Assembly: GCA_021736985.1 (NCBI GenBank)
Contig: JAIPEW010000008.1
Span: 1 to 64,000 of the forward strand
Length of the DNA stretch: 64,000 nt
Source: Clostridiales bacterium
Lineage (GTDB): Bacteria > Bacillota > Desulfotomaculia > Desulfotomaculales > VENG01
Direction of reading: 5' to 3'
Shown: one piece after another, positions 46,247 through 56,634 of the stretch
Layout: each line of letters opens with the position of its first letter
How positions within the stretch are numbered: position 1 is the stretch's first letter
The notes under the pieces: model-generated
Told to the model about the DNA's origin: nothing
Databases searched by the model: none
What the model saw: only the letters and a program-made list of their open reading frames with translations
Made by a program: the position numbers and the translations under genes

Positions 46247-47486
46247 TATTTTAGTAATAATATCAACAACGTTAGTGATGCACGGTTGCTGGGGATACTC
46301 AGATCCAGATCAAACCGCTTATGTGCTTGCACTTGGTGTAGATGAAGGTGAAGAAAATGTGCTTACTTTAACTGCACAGATTGCAGTCCCCAAGAATATA
46401 GCCGGCGGCGGGGGTGGAGGTGCTGGCGGTGGTGGTGGTGATAAGTCTACTATGATTGTTTCAGTTGAGACACCTACTATTATAGGTGGATTAAACATGT
46501 TTGGCTCTTTTCTAGAAAGACGTCCTACATTAAAACATACAAAGGCTATTGTCTTTTCCAGTGGATTGGCCAGGAATAACATGGAAACGTATTTAGCGCC
46601 CCTGGTAAGGTATCATGAATTCAGGCGGAATACTCATATCCTGGTAAGCGATAAAAAAGCTAAAGATATAATAAAAGATACTCAACCTATTATGGAGGAT
46701 AATCCTGCCAAGTATATTGAAACGTTAACTGATAGCAGGCGTCATTCTGGTTTTTTTCCTGAAAGCCGGGTGAATAATTTTTATAATTCTGCTAAGTCTA
46801 TTGGGGCGGAACCGGTAGCTATCATGGCCGGGATTAATGAAAAGAAAATTGATGAGATTAAGACTAATACAAAAAAAATCAACGAAGGTAGTTTTATAGC
46901 AGGAAAAATCCCCCGTGAAGGCGGCAATAAATTGGAATTCATGGGGGCAGCTGTTTTTCGGGATGGTAAGATGGTAGGAGAAATAAACGGCCAGGAAAAC
47001 GTTGTTGTTGACATGATAAAAAATACTTTTCGAGAAGGTGTATATTCTCTCCCCGACCCAAATACAGAAAATAAATACATAATATTAAGTATAACTTCGG
47101 AGAGAAATACTGATATTAAAATAAACATGAAAGGTGAAGTACCTCGAATTAACGTAACAGTACCGCTGGATGCATCTTTTTTATCAATACAGAGCAATAT
47201 ACATTATGAAAAACCTGATAAGATAAAAGAAGTGGAAAAATCTCTGGAAAAAACTTTAAAAGGCCAGGCAGATAAACTAGTGAAAAAAACTCAGCAAGAA
47301 TTTGAATCTGATATATTTGGTTTTGGGAACGAAGCGAAGAGTAAATTTTTGACCTTACAGCAGTGGAAAAAATATAATTGGCTTGAAAATTATCCAAACT
47401 ACAATATAAATACAACTTTTGATGTTAATATACGGAGAATAGGTCTTATAAGAGATAGTTCTAAAATGAATGAGGGGAACTCATGA
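46230..47486 (+). CDS. spore germination receptor C subunit, Ger(x)C lipoprotein
   Basis: The 418-aa lipoprotein has a signal peptide with the lipobox VMHGC (cysteine C20) and the Ger(x)C start WGYSDPDQTAYVLALGVDEGE. A glycine-rich run (about residues 51-64) follows, then the three-domain C-subunit body with KFMGAAVFRDGKMVGEI-like strands. It sits on the outer face of the spore's inner membrane. Its stop overlaps the next small gene (ATGA). Confidence 0.93.
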   Translation: MKKLLSILVIISTTLVMHGCWGYSDPDQTAYVLALGVDEGEENVLTLTAQIAVPKNIAGGGGGGAGGGGGDKSTMIVSVETPTIIGGLNMFGSFLERRPTLKHTKAIVFSSGLARNNMETYLAPLVRYHEFRRNTHILVSDKKAKDIIKDTQPIMEDNPAKYIETLTDSRRHSGFFPESRVNNFYNSAKSIGAEPVAIMAGINEKKIDEIKTNTKKINEGSFIAGKIPREGGNKLEFMGAAVFRDGKMVGEINGQENVVVDMIKNTFREGVYSLPDPNTENKYIILSITSERNTDIKINMKGEVPRINVTVPLDASFLSIQSNIHYEKPDKIKEVEKSLEKTLKGQADKLVKKTQQEFESDIFGFGNEAKSKFLTLQQWKKYNWLENYPNYNINTTFDVNIRRIGLIRDSSKMNEGNS

Positions 47487-47653
47487 TAACTTTGTTAGCT
47501 TTGTTAATAATTGTTTCAATTGCTTTTTACTTATCAAGTTATGGTTTTTGGTCGCTGAGAAATGGGTACAGGATGGGTGCTGCAGGTGTTTTTATTATTG
47601 CTGTAACTGCCTTTTTATTGCCGGTATTTGTATGGATTTACCATAATATTTGA
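47483..47653 (+). CDS. 56-aa two-helix membrane protein, possible receptor D subunit
   Basis: A short gene overlaps the C-subunit stop in an ATGA junction and has GAGGGG at 47472-47477 as ribosome site. The product has two hydrophobic helices (about 2-18 and 34-52) around the loop SYGFWSLRNGYRMG. Several Bacillus germinant-receptor operons carry a small two-helix D protein that tunes receptor activity. This product matches in size, shape and place, but I cannot show sequence homology. Confidence 0.7.
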   Translation: MITLLALLIIVSIAFYLSSYGFWSLRNGYRMGAAGVFIIAVTAFLLPVFVWIYHNI

Positions 47654-47674
47654 AACTGTGAAAAGAGGTGGAGT

Positions 47675-48481
47675 ATGCGTCCTTTATGGAAAGGTGCTGT
47701 AAGTTTGGGCCTTATTTATGTTCCGGTAAAAATGTATGCTGCCACTGAAAGAAAGGATATACGGTTTAATTACCTTCATGAAAAGTGTAAAAATCCTGTT
47801 AAATCTAAAAAATATTGTCCTTATTGTGATGAAGAAGTAGCTCCGGATGAAATAGTTAAGGGATACCAGTACGAAAAAGGGAAATATGTAGTTATAAGAG
47901 ATGAGGATTTTGAAAATATTCCCGGAGAAACAACTAAGAGTATAGATATTATGGATTTTGTAGATATTTCTCAGATAGACCCGGTGTATTATGACAAGCC
48001 TTATTTTTTAGTTCCCGGGGAAGGTGGAGAAAAAGTTTATGAACTTCTAAAAAGATCTATGAATGATACGAAAAAAGTGGCAGTAGCACGGGTTATTATA
48101 CGCAGTAAGGAGTCTCTTGCGTCTATCAGAGTAGTAGACAATGTAGTGTTGATGAGTACTATGCATTATCCGGATGAAGTGAGAGACAGCAGTCAGTTAG
48201 AAGAGTTAAAGTATAATGTAAATATTCATAATAACGAATTAAAGATGGCGGTAAATTTAATCGAAAGCCTTTCTGGTGATTTTGAACCCTCCAAGTATAA
48301 TAATGAGTATAGAAAGTCTTTAATGGAGATGATCCAGGCAAAAATTGCAGGAGAAGAAGTAGAGGAACCGGCACAGGCAGAAACTGAAAAAGTTGTAGAT
48401 CTAATGTCAGCTTTAAAGGCAAGTATTGATAAAGTAAATGAAGAAAATAAAGGCGGGGAAGAATTAATTGAGTCGAAATAA
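47675..48481 (+). CDS. ku: Ku DNA end-binding protein
   Basis: Bacterial Ku forms a ring on broken DNA ends and recruits LigD for end joining. The 268-aa protein begins MRPLWKGAVSLGLIYVPVKMY and has the Ku core segments YLHEKCKNPV, EIVKGYQYEKGKYVVI and VARVIIRSKESLASIR. The C-terminal 30 residues form a variable tail. It lies 21 bases after the small membrane gene and overlaps the ligase gene by 14 bases, so it shares the germination transcript. In Bacillus, Ku and LigD act in spores, which fits. Confidence 0.95.
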   Translation: MRPLWKGAVSLGLIYVPVKMYAATERKDIRFNYLHEKCKNPVKSKKYCPYCDEEVAPDEIVKGYQYEKGKYVVIRDEDFENIPGETTKSIDIMDFVDISQIDPVYYDKPYFLVPGEGGEKVYELLKRSMNDTKKVAVARVIIRSKESLASIRVVDNVVLMSTMHYPDEVRDSSQLEELKYNVNIHNNELKMAVNLIESLSGDFEPSKYNNEYRKSLMEMIQAKIAGEEVEEPAQAETEKVVDLMSALKASIDKVNEENKGGEELIESK

Positions 48482-49423
48482 TATTCCCTTTTTAAAACCA
48501 ATGCTTGCTGTAGATTCTAACCCTTTTAATAGTGAAAATTATTTGTTTGAAATAAAATGGGACGGTTACCGCTGTCTTTTCTATTTTGAGGGAAAAATAA
48601 AATTAATATCCCGGAACGGTAATAATTTAACCGATACTTTTCCTGAATTCTGTACAGTTAATTTTTTTGAAAATATTAAGCCGTGTTTATTTGATGGGGA
48701 AATCATTGTTTTAAATAATGGTTTACCTTCATTTAATAATTTACAACAGCGCGGGAGATTAAAAGATAAAATTAAAGTTAAAAGTGCAGCAGTTAAGTAT
48801 CCTGCTGTTTTTGTTGTTTTTGATATTTTATATATTAATGGCCGGGAAATTATGAAATTGCCATTATTAAAAAGAAAAAAATATTATCTAGCAACATTAA
48901 AACTTCAGATCATTTGTTGTTATCTGAGTATGTCTTAAATAATGGTAAGGATTTTTTTGATGCTAGCGCTGGTATGGATTTGGAAGGTGTTATGGCAAAA
49001 GAGGTTAACAGTGTATATTTGCCTGGAAAACGTTCTGCTCACTGGAAAAAAATAAGAAATATAAAGGAAGCAGACCTGGTTATTTGCGGGTACCAGCCCG
49101 GTAAAAGAGGTAATATTCTTGGGGCCCTGGTGCTCGGCGGTTATAGGGGAGAGATGCTGGTTTACCAGGGAAAAGTCGGTACGGGGTTTTCAGAAAAAGA
49201 AAAAGAGTTATTATTAAGTAAATTGAATCCTATAAGAGATGTTAATACTGAATTATATGCACTAAACATTGATTGGAAAAATATATACCGGGTAAAGCCC
49301 CTTTTAGTATGTATAGTTAAATACTCATCTTTAACAGAAGCGGGTTTGTTAAGGCATCCGGTATATAAGGGGCTGCGTCATGATAAAAGTCCAGGAGATT
49401 GTAAAACTGTGAATACGTGTTAG
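48468..49423 (+). pseudogene. ligD: LigD-type ATP-dependent DNA ligase, split by a one-base frameshift
   Basis: Two frames together encode a complete ligase. The first (48468-48938) has the adenylated lysine motif EIKWDGYR and the LFDGEIIV and FDILYING blocks. The second, entered near 48903, has AGMDLEGVMAKEVNS, HWKKIRN and the C-terminal GLLRHPVYKGLRHDK. Frame 1 ends in off-frame residues (LQIICCYLSMS). The join needs one extra A in the run 48899-48902 (AAAA), so one base seems lost. It may be a real inactivation, a sequencing error, or a slippage site. TTG start after AGGCGGGGA. Confidence 0.8.
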
Positions 49424-49471
49424 TTAGTTTTAATGCAAAATAAAAATTTAGGAACCGAGAGGCGTTTCTGT

Positions 49472-50404
49472 ATGAATGATAAAACTATAAAAGTAGATGA
49501 TAAAAAAATACGGCTTACTAACCTGGATAAGGTATTCTGGCCGGGACAAGAGTTTAAAAAAGTGCATTTAATTAAATATTATTCTGAAATGGCCCCGTAT
49601 GTCTTGCCATATATAAAAAATCGTCCCCTGGTGATGAAAAGATACCCAAATGGAATTAATGCAGAGTCTTTTTATCAGAAAGAATGCCCGGATTATGCTC
49701 CTGATTGGTTAGAAACATTCCCCGTAAAGCATACTCGGAAAATTATAAATTATATTATTTGTAATGATACAGCTGCTTTAGTATGGATTTGCAACCAGGG
49801 GTGTATTGAAGTACATGCATGGCTAAGTACCTTAAAAAATGTATATAACCCTGATATAGCCGTAATGGATCTTGATCCTGCCGAAGGTACCAGCTTTAAT
49901 ATGGTTGTTGAAACTGCACTGTTAATCAAAGAAATATTAACTTATTTTGATTTGAATTCTTATATCAAAACATCTGGTTCTACTGGAATGCATGTTTTTA
50001 TTCCAATGCTGCCGCGTTATACCTTTAAAGAAGTTACCCTGTGCATGAAGTTTGCAGCAGAATTAGCTGTAAATGCTCAGCCGCAAAAGAATACTATAGA
50101 GAGGAAAATACAAAAACGCTATGGTAAGGTATACATAGATTATCTGCAGAATGCAAAGGGAAAAACTATGGCTTATCCGTACAGCCTGCGTCCTTTACCG
50201 GGTGCGCCTGTATCTGCACCGCTGGACTGGAAAGAAGTATCTAAAATAACATCTTCTACTTGTTATAATATGTATAACATTAAAACAAAAATTGCTGAAA
50301 AAAGTGAGTTGCCCTGGTTGAACATGTGGCAGAACGAGCAGTCTATAGACAAATTATTTAATGCTTTTTCCAGGAAAAAAAGTACGGTGAATATAAGACA
50401 ATAA
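49472..50404 (+). CDS. ligD: LigD-type primase-polymerase (NHEJ)
   Basis: The 310-aa protein has the LigD polymerase domain: LTNLDKVFWPG near the start, then RPLVMKRYPNG, the metal-binding DLDPAEG (D-x-D) and TSGSTGMHVFIP. It fills gaps at broken ends with ribo- or deoxynucleotides. It is a separate protein here, where many bacteria have it fused with the ligase. No phosphoesterase domain is seen. I chose ATG 49472 because GAGAGG at 49457-49462 is well placed; ATG 49433 adds 13 unconserved residues. Confidence 0.92.
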   Translation: MNDKTIKVDDKKIRLTNLDKVFWPGQEFKKVHLIKYYSEMAPYVLPYIKNRPLVMKRYPNGINAESFYQKECPDYAPDWLETFPVKHTRKIINYIICNDTAALVWICNQGCIEVHAWLSTLKNVYNPDIAVMDLDPAEGTSFNMVVETALLIKEILTYFDLNSYIKTSGSTGMHVFIPMLPRYTFKEVTLCMKFAAELAVNAQPQKNTIERKIQKRYGKVYIDYLQNAKGKTMAYPYSLRPLPGAPVSAPLDWKEVSKITSSTCYNMYNIKTKIAEKSELPWLNMWQNEQSIDKLFNAFSRKKSTVNIRQ

Positions 50405-50492
50405 CCTGAACAAAAAATTTATTATTGCAGGAAATTCCATTCAGATCCCGAAAAGTAAGCGTAATGTTTTTGTTTATTTTCGGAGGTTTTAT

Positions 50493-51584
50493 ATGGATCA
50501 AAAACAGTATTTACTAGGATGGCAGCTCTTACTGCCGGGGTCTTCTGCAAAGATATGGTCCCTGGTGAATTATTTTGATTCTTTTGAGGCTGCATGGAAG
50601 GCTTCTGGCAGTGAATTGGGCAAGGTTATGGGCTCTGGCAGTAGTAGTGGCGAAAAATTAATAAAGCGGCGGGAAAGTATAAATTTAGTTGAAGAAATAA
50701 ACCTTTTAGATAGTAAAAATATTGAATTTGTTTGTTATTATGATAAAAATTATCCCGAGACCCTGAAAGATATTTATGATCCTCCTCCAGGGATATTTGT
50801 AAAAGGGGAATTGCAAGAGTTTAATGCAGTAAGCCTGGTAGGTTCTCGAAAACCAACTCCAAATGGTATTAAAATTGCTGAGAAATTGGGCTGTGATCTG
50901 GCCCGGGCCGGTGTTGCTGTAGTAAGTGGTATGGCTCGAGGAATTGATGCAGCAGCTCACAAGGGTGCTTTGGATGCAGGGGGGTATACTATTGCGGTAT
51001 TAGGGTGTGGTGTAGATGTTTTATATCCCCCGGAAAATGATAAGCTTAGTAAGCAGATTGCGAGTACCGGGGCCCTGTTATCTGAATTTCCGCCGGGAAC
51101 AGCTCCTGAGGCGTGGCATTTTCCGGTTCGTAACCGCGTGATAAGTGGTCTATCAAAAGCAGTAGTAGTAGTGGAAGCTGCTGAGCGAAGTGGGGCCCTT
51201 ATTACTGCAGATTCAGCCCTGGATCAGGGGCGGGATGTGGCTGCTGTTCCAGGAAACATTTTAAACCGAATGAGTAAGGGCCCCAATGGCCTGATAAAAC
51301 AAGGGGCTAAACTGGTAGAAAGTGCTGCAGATATATTAAATGAAATCGGATTATATAAACTCTTTTCTGAAGAGGAATTGTCAAAATGTAATGTAAGTGT
51401 TAATCTATCTGATATTGAGCAAAAAATATTTAAAGAGTTATCTGAGGAACCTCTTTATCTGGATGATATTGTAAATAGGTCATGTGTTGCTCCTAAAGAT
51501 GTTTTATCAATTCTTATGTATTTAGAAATAAAAGGATTAATAAAACAGCTTCCTGGAAAAATGTTTATTAAATACGGTGCTTAG
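50493..51584 (+). CDS. dprA: DNA processing protein DprA
   Basis: DprA protects incoming single strands and loads RecA in transformation. The 363-aa protein has the Rossmann-like core with SLVGSRKPTPNG, SGMARGIDAAAHKGAL, GCGVDVLYPPEN and EAAERSGALITADSALDQGRDVAAVPG. An N-terminal SAM-like region and a C-terminal winged helix are present. ATG start after GGAGG. The dprA-topA-trmFO-xerC-hslVU-codY order is a common Firmicutes gene block. Confidence 0.96.
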   Translation: MDQKQYLLGWQLLLPGSSAKIWSLVNYFDSFEAAWKASGSELGKVMGSGSSSGEKLIKRRESINLVEEINLLDSKNIEFVCYYDKNYPETLKDIYDPPPGIFVKGELQEFNAVSLVGSRKPTPNGIKIAEKLGCDLARAGVAVVSGMARGIDAAAHKGALDAGGYTIAVLGCGVDVLYPPENDKLSKQIASTGALLSEFPPGTAPEAWHFPVRNRVISGLSKAVVVVEAAERSGALITADSALDQGRDVAAVPGNILNRMSKGPNGLIKQGAKLVESAADILNEIGLYKLFSEEELSKCNVSVNLSDIEQKIFKELSEEPLYLDDIVNRSCVAPKDVLSILMYLEIKGLIKQLPGKMFIKYGA

Positions 51585-51621
51585 TTACTAGTGCCGCTAC
51601 AATTAAATTGGGGTGACTTCT

Positions 51622-53760
51622 TTGGGTAAGAAGTTGGTAATAGTTGAGTCTCCTGCAAAGGCGAAAAGTTTAACCAAGTTTTTAGGAAAAAACTATAATG
51701 TAAAAGCTTCAATGGGACACGTTAGGGATTTACCCAAGAGCCAATTCGGGGTTGACGTGGAAAATGGTTTCAAACCCAAGTACATAACTATACGGGGTAA
51801 GGGAGAAACGATAAAAGAGCTAAAATCTGCAGTTAAAAAATCTGAAAAAGTTTTGCTGGCATCTGACCCTGATCGAGAAGGTGAGGCAATAGCCTGGCAC
51901 CTGACTAATTCCCTGGGGTTAAACGAGGATCAGCCATGCCGTATAGAATTTAATGAAATTACTAAAGATGCAGTTAAAGAAGCTGTAAAACATCCCCGGC
52001 CAATCGACCGCGATAGAGTTAATGCCCAGCAGGCCAGGCGTATTTTAGATCGCCTTGTAGGATATAATCTCAGCCCGCTGTTGTGGAGGAAGATAAAAAA
52101 AGGTTTAAGTGCCGGGCGTGTACAGTCTGTAGCAGTTAAACTTATTTGTGACCGGGAAGAAGAAATCAGTGATTTTGTGCCCCAGGAATATTGGACAATA
52201 ACAGCAAAACTAGCCAAGGGCCGCAGTGTTATTGAAGCATACCTGAACAAAATAAAAGGCAAAAAAGCAGAAATATCTAGCCAGGAGCAGGTAGACGGTA
52301 TAGTAAAAGACTTGAATGGTGTCAACTACGTTGTTGAAAAAGTTCAAAAAAGAGAAAAGAAGCGCAACCCGCCTGCCCCTTTTATTACCAGTAGCCTGCA
52401 GCAGGAAGCATACCGTAAGCTTAATTTTACAGCTAAAAAAACAATGATGGTAGTTCAGCAGCTTTATGAAGGAATTGAACTGGGTAAGGAAGGTCCTATC
52501 GGGTTAGTTACTTATATCAGAACAGATTCTACAAGAATATCTGCAACTGCGCAGGAAGAAGCATCTGTTTATATTAATAATAATTACGGACAGGAATACC
52601 TGCCTGAAAAAAAACGCCAGAGTGGTAAGAAAGGAAGAGTGCAGGATGCTCACGAAGCTATCAGGCCTACCTCCGTTATTAGAGACCCTGAAGCGTTAAA
52701 GTCTCATCTAAGCAGGGAACAGTTAAGATTGTACCGGTTAATCTGGCAGCGTTTTATAAGCAGCCAGATGAGTCCTGCACTTATAGAAACTACAAGTGTG
52801 GATATTTCTGCCGGGGAATATACGTTCAGGGTTTCGGGATCAGTAACGAAGTTCCCGGGATTTATGAAAGTATATACAGAGGGTAAAGATACAAAGGAAG
52901 ATGATAAAAGTAATAAAGCTCTTCCTGTGTTATACAAAGATGACGAATTAAAATTACGGTCGCTTGTGCCTGAGCAGCATTTTACCCAACCTCCCCCCCG
53001 GTATACTGATGCTACATTGGTAAAGACACTTGAAGAAAAAGGAATTGGCAGGCCCAGTACTTATGCTCCTATTGTAGATACTGTTTTAAATAGAGGCTAT
53101 ATAGTAAGAGAAAATAAAAAGTTTTATCCTACCGAACTGGGAACGTTAGTTATTGATCTGTTAAGGCAGCATTTCCCTGATGTTTTAAATGTAGAGTTTA
53201 CTGCAGAAATGGAAGGGCAGCTGGATAATGTAGAAGAAGGAGAAGTAGACTGGGTTAAAATTTTAGATAAGTTTTATTGGCCTTTTTCGGAAAACCTGAA
53301 AAAAGCAGAGGAAGAAATCGGCAAGGTAGAAATTGAAGACGAGGTTACAGATGAAGTATGTGAGCAATGTGGCAGGAACCTGGTTGTAAAAATGGGGAGA
53401 TATGGTAAATTCCTGGCATGTCCGGGGTTCCCAGACTGCAGGTATACCAAGCCTTTATTGGAACATACGGGGGTTAGTTGCCCTGAGTGTGGGGGCGAAC
53501 TGGTGATACGGCGAAGCAGAAAAGGTCGTAAATTTTACGGGTGCAGCAATTATCCTAATTGTGAGTTTGTCACCTGGGATCAGCCAACTGCACGGAAGTG
53601 TCCGGAGTGCGGCAGCATGATGGTACAGAAAAATGTAAGAGGCAAGGAAGTTTATCGCTGTATTAACAAAGAGTGTGACTCAAATAAAAAAGAAAAGAAA
53701 AAAACCACTAAAAAAAGTTCTAGTAAAGCTAAAAGGACTAAAAAAGCAGCAGTACATTAA
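51622..53760 (+). CDS. topA: DNA topoisomerase I
   Basis: TopA relaxes negative supercoils. The 712-aa protein has the Toprim start KKLVIVESPAKAKS with DPDREGEAIAWHL, the active tyrosine in TYIRTDSTRIS, and GIGRPSTYAPI. Three C4 zinc fingers follow (CEQCGRN, CPECGGE and CPECGSM starts), then a lysine-rich tail. I chose TTG 51622 because GGGGTGA (51610-51616) is well spaced; GTG 51613 lies inside it. Confidence 0.96.
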   Translation: MGKKLVIVESPAKAKSLTKFLGKNYNVKASMGHVRDLPKSQFGVDVENGFKPKYITIRGKGETIKELKSAVKKSEKVLLASDPDREGEAIAWHLTNSLGLNEDQPCRIEFNEITKDAVKEAVKHPRPIDRDRVNAQQARRILDRLVGYNLSPLLWRKIKKGLSAGRVQSVAVKLICDREEEISDFVPQEYWTITAKLAKGRSVIEAYLNKIKGKKAEISSQEQVDGIVKDLNGVNYVVEKVQKREKKRNPPAPFITSSLQQEAYRKLNFTAKKTMMVVQQLYEGIELGKEGPIGLVTYIRTDSTRISATAQEEASVYINNNYGQEYLPEKKRQSGKKGRVQDAHEAIRPTSVIRDPEALKSHLSREQLRLYRLIWQRFISSQMSPALIETTSVDISAGEYTFRVSGSVTKFPGFMKVYTEGKDTKEDDKSNKALPVLYKDDELKLRSLVPEQHFTQPPPRYTDATLVKTLEEKGIGRPSTYAPIVDTVLNRGYIVRENKKFYPTELGTLVIDLLRQHFPDVLNVEFTAEMEGQLDNVEEGEVDWVKILDKFYWPFSENLKKAEEEIGKVEIEDEVTDEVCEQCGRNLVVKMGRYGKFLACPGFPDCRYTKPLLEHTGVSCPECGGELVIRRSRKGRKFYGCSNYPNCEFVTWDQPTARKCPECGSMMVQKNVRGKEVYRCINKECDSNKKEKKKTTKKSSSKAKRTKKAAVH

Positions 53761-53781
53761 ATTTTAAACGGAAGTGTCAGG

Positions 53782-55128
53782 ATGAAAAACAAAAATATAA
53801 ATATTACAGTTATAGGTGCCGGTTTGGCCGGAGTTGAAGCTGCATGGCAGGCGGCTAAAGCAGGTATAAATGTTGATTTGTATGAAATGAGGCCTGCTAA
53901 ATTAACTCCAGCTCACCATACTGGTGATTTTGCAGAATTAGTATGCAGTAATTCTCTAAGGGCTGATGCCGTGGAGAATGCTGCAGGTTTATTAAAAAAA
54001 GAAATGCGCTTGCTGGATTCGCTTATCATGAAATGTGCTGATGCAAATCAAGTACCGGCAGGTGGCGCGCTGGCTGTTGACAGAAAAAATTTTGCACGTG
54101 AGGTTACTGAAAAAATAAATAATCATCCTCAAATAACTGTGTACCGCAAAGAATTAGAAGAAATACCTGAAGGTTTTGTTGTAATTGCTACCGGTCCACT
54201 TACTTCTGAAGCAATATTTGAAAACTTTAAAAAAATAACCGGTGAAAATTACCTGTATTTCTATGATGCTGTTGCACCTATTGTCACTCTTGAATCAATA
54301 AATAAAGATGTAGCCTTTTGGTCTACCCGGTATGGAAAAGGACAGGCAGATTACTTGAATTGTCCTATGAATGAAGAAGAATACGAGCATTTCTGGGAAG
54401 AATTATTGGCAGCCGAAAGGGCGCCCAGGAAAAGTTTTGAAAAAGAAGTAAATTTTGAAGGATGTATGCCCATAGAAGTTATGGCCGCGCGGGGAAAGGA
54501 TACAATGAAATTTGGCCCTCTAAAACCGGTCGGCCTAGTAGATGCGCGTGACGGAAAACAGCCGTATGCCGTAGTACAGCTGCGCCAGGACAATAAAGAA
54601 GGTACCTTGTATAATATGGTTGGTTTTCAAACGCACCTCAAGTGGGGGGAACAGGAAAGAGTTTTCAGGAAAATTCCCGGGCTTGAAAATGCTGAGTTTG
54701 TAAGATTTGGTGTTATGCACAGAAATACTTATATTAATGCTCCTGCTCTGCTGGGACCTACTTACCAGTGTACATATAGAAAAGAACTGTTTATGGCCGG
54801 GCAAGTCACAGGTGTAGAAGGATATATAGAATCGGCCTCTTCAGGTATAGTTGCCGGGATTAATGTTGCCAGGACAGCAGTTGGCCTGGATACTGTTGTT
54901 TTTCCCCAGGAAACAGCTCACGGGGCGCTGGCTAATTATATATCTTCTGCAAATAGACGAAATTTCCAACCTATGAATATTAATTTTGGGCTTATGCCTC
55001 CCCTGGGTGAAAAAGTTAAAGATAAGTTTCAGCGCAGAGAAAAAATTGCTCGCCGTGCGTTAACAACAATGGAACAATGGGTAAAGGATACGGCAGCATT
55101 GGGTTTTGTACCAGGAGATGAGATTTAA
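53782..55128 (+). CDS. trmFO: folate-dependent tRNA m5U54 methyltransferase TrmFO
   Basis: TrmFO methylates U54 in tRNA using methylene-tetrahydrofolate and FAD. The 448-aa protein has the FAD motif [16 protein letters not shown] and the family blocks [37 protein letters not shown] and [16 protein letters not shown]. The ribosome site is weak (GGAAG). Its stop overlaps the xerC start (TAATG). Confidence 0.96.
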   Translation: MKNKNINITVIGAGLAGVEAAWQAAKAGINVDLYEMRPAKLTPAHHTGDFAELVCSNSLRADAVENAAGLLKKEMRLLDSLIMKCADANQVPAGGALAVDRKNFAREVTEKINNHPQITVYRKELEEIPEGFVVIATGPLTSEAIFENFKKITGENYLYFYDAVAPIVTLESINKDVAFWSTRYGKGQADYLNCPMNEEEYEHFWEELLAAERAPRKSFEKEVNFEGCMPIEVMAARGKDTMKFGPLKPVGLVDARDGKQPYAVVQLRQDNKEGTLYNMVGFQTHLKWGEQERVFRKIPGLENAEFVRFGVMHRNTYINAPALLGPTYQCTYRKELFMAGQVTGVEGYIESASSGIVAGINVARTAVGLDTVVFPQETAHGALANYISSANRRNFQPMNINFGLMPPLGEKVKDKFQRREKIARRALTTMEQWVKDTAALGFVPGDEI

Positions 55129-56036
55129 TGTATAGTTACATAGATTCTTATATGTTATATTTGGAAGTGGAGAAAAACTGTTCTGAAAAAACTTTAGAAA
55201 ATTATCGCATGGATTTGTTTGACGGCATTGATTTTTTTTCACAAGTTTCAGGTAAAAATGATGCAAATATAGCTCCGGTTGATCTCAGTTATGAACTGCT
55301 GCGTAAATATTTAGGGAGATTGCGGGCCCGTGGTTTATCAAGGGCAACTATGTCTCGGAGGTTATCTGCGTGGAGGAGTTTCTGTAGATTTTTGGCACGA
55401 GAAGGTTTTTTAAGTGAAAACCCTGTGCAGCGTCTATCAGTTCCTAGGCAGGGCAGGCACTTGCCTAGTTTTTTGTTCGCTGAAGAAGCAAGACAACTTG
55501 TTGAAATTCCTTCACTGGATAATAACTTGGGAATACGAAACAGGGCAATATTGGAAGTATTGTATGCAAGCGGAATCAGGGTGGGTGAACTTGTTAGTCT
55601 TGATACAGATGATGTATCTTTGCAGGAAAAAACTTTAAGTGTTTGCGGAAAGGGTGAAAAAGAAAGAATAGCTTATATAGGCAAATATGCTGTAAATTCA
55701 CTTGAAAGTTATCTACAAAAGTCGCGCGATAAATTATCCAGAGGAAAAGAAAGTAATGATAAAGCATTATTTTTAAATTATCGTGGGGGAAGAATTACAG
55801 CCAGGGGGATAAGGGGTGTAATTTCAAAATATGTGCAACAATTACAAATAGAGAAAGGTATTAGTCCTCACACAATCAGGCACACTTTTGCTACTCACCT
55901 TTTGGATAATGGAGCTGACTTGAGAGCAGTTCAGGAACTTTTGGGGCATGTACGCCTTTCAACTACACAAATATATACTCATGTCACAAAAGAGAGACTT
56001 AAAGCAGAATACAAAAAAGCACATCCACGTGCATAA
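55128..56036 (+). CDS. xerC: tyrosine recombinase XerC
   Basis: XerC acts at the dif site to resolve chromosome dimers. The 302-aa protein has an N-terminal SAM-like arm and a C-terminal catalytic domain with the residues R of SGIRVGEL, K of GKGEKER, H/R of [15 protein letters not shown] of LGHVRL and Y of TQIYTHV. It is coupled to trmFO by overlap and followed by hslV 20 bases later, as in Bacillus. Confidence 0.94.
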   Translation: MYSYIDSYMLYLEVEKNCSEKTLENYRMDLFDGIDFFSQVSGKNDANIAPVDLSYELLRKYLGRLRARGLSRATMSRRLSAWRSFCRFLAREGFLSENPVQRLSVPRQGRHLPSFLFAEEARQLVEIPSLDNNLGIRNRAILEVLYASGIRVGELVSLDTDDVSLQEKTLSVCGKGEKERIAYIGKYAVNSLESYLQKSRDKLSRGKESNDKALFLNYRGGRITARGIRGVISKYVQQLQIEKGISPHTIRHTFATHLLDNGADLRAVQELLGHVRLSTTQIYTHVTKERLKAEYKKAHPRA

Positions 56037-56056
56037 ACCATAAAAAGGAGATTAAA

Positions 56057-56587
56057 ATGTTTCACGGAACTACTATAGTAGCAGTAAAAAAAGGAAATGA
56101 AGTCGCTCTGGGCGGGGACGGCCAGGTAACGTTTGGTCAAAATACTATATTAAAACACAATGCCAATAAAGTACGCCTTCTGCATAATAAAAAGGTTCTG
56201 GCCGGTTTTGCCGGTTCAGTGGCGGATGCTATTACATTGTTTGAAAGTTTTGAGGGCAAGTTAGAAGCATATAATGGAAATCTGCAACGCGCTGCCGTGG
56301 AGTTAGCCAAGGAATGGCGCCAGGATAAATATTTGCGCCGGCTTGAAGCCTTGCTCATTATAGCAGACAAATCGAAACTTCTTGTTATAAGCGGTAGCGG
56401 AGAAGTTATAGAGCCAGATGATAATGTAATATCTGTCGGGTCAGGAGGGGGATACGCTCTTGCCGCTGCAAGAGTACTAGTTAAAAATACTGAAATGCCG
56501 GTATCTGAAATAGTTAGAGAATCTCTACGGGTGGCAGCGGATATTTGTATATATACTAATGACAGTATAACAGTAGAAGAGCTGTAA
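56057..56587 (+). CDS. hslV: HslV/ClpQ protease subunit
   Basis: HslV is the proteolytic chamber of the HslVU two-ring protease. The 176-aa protein starts [13 protein letters not shown], so cleavage would expose threonine 5 as the nucleophile. GGDGQVTFG and [13 protein letters not shown] are typical. The start ATG follows AAAGGAG. It pairs with hslU downstream. Confidence 0.95.
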   Translation: MFHGTTIVAVKKGNEVALGGDGQVTFGQNTILKHNANKVRLLHNKKVLAGFAGSVADAITLFESFEGKLEAYNGNLQRAAVELAKEWRQDKYLRRLEALLIIADKSKLLVISGSGEVIEPDDNVISVGSGGGYALAAARVLVKNTEMPVSEIVRESLRVAADICIYTNDSITVEEL

Positions 56588-56634
56588 TTAGTTTTGTTTA
56601 ATACTTGTTTGAATTATAAGGTGAGGTGTTTATC

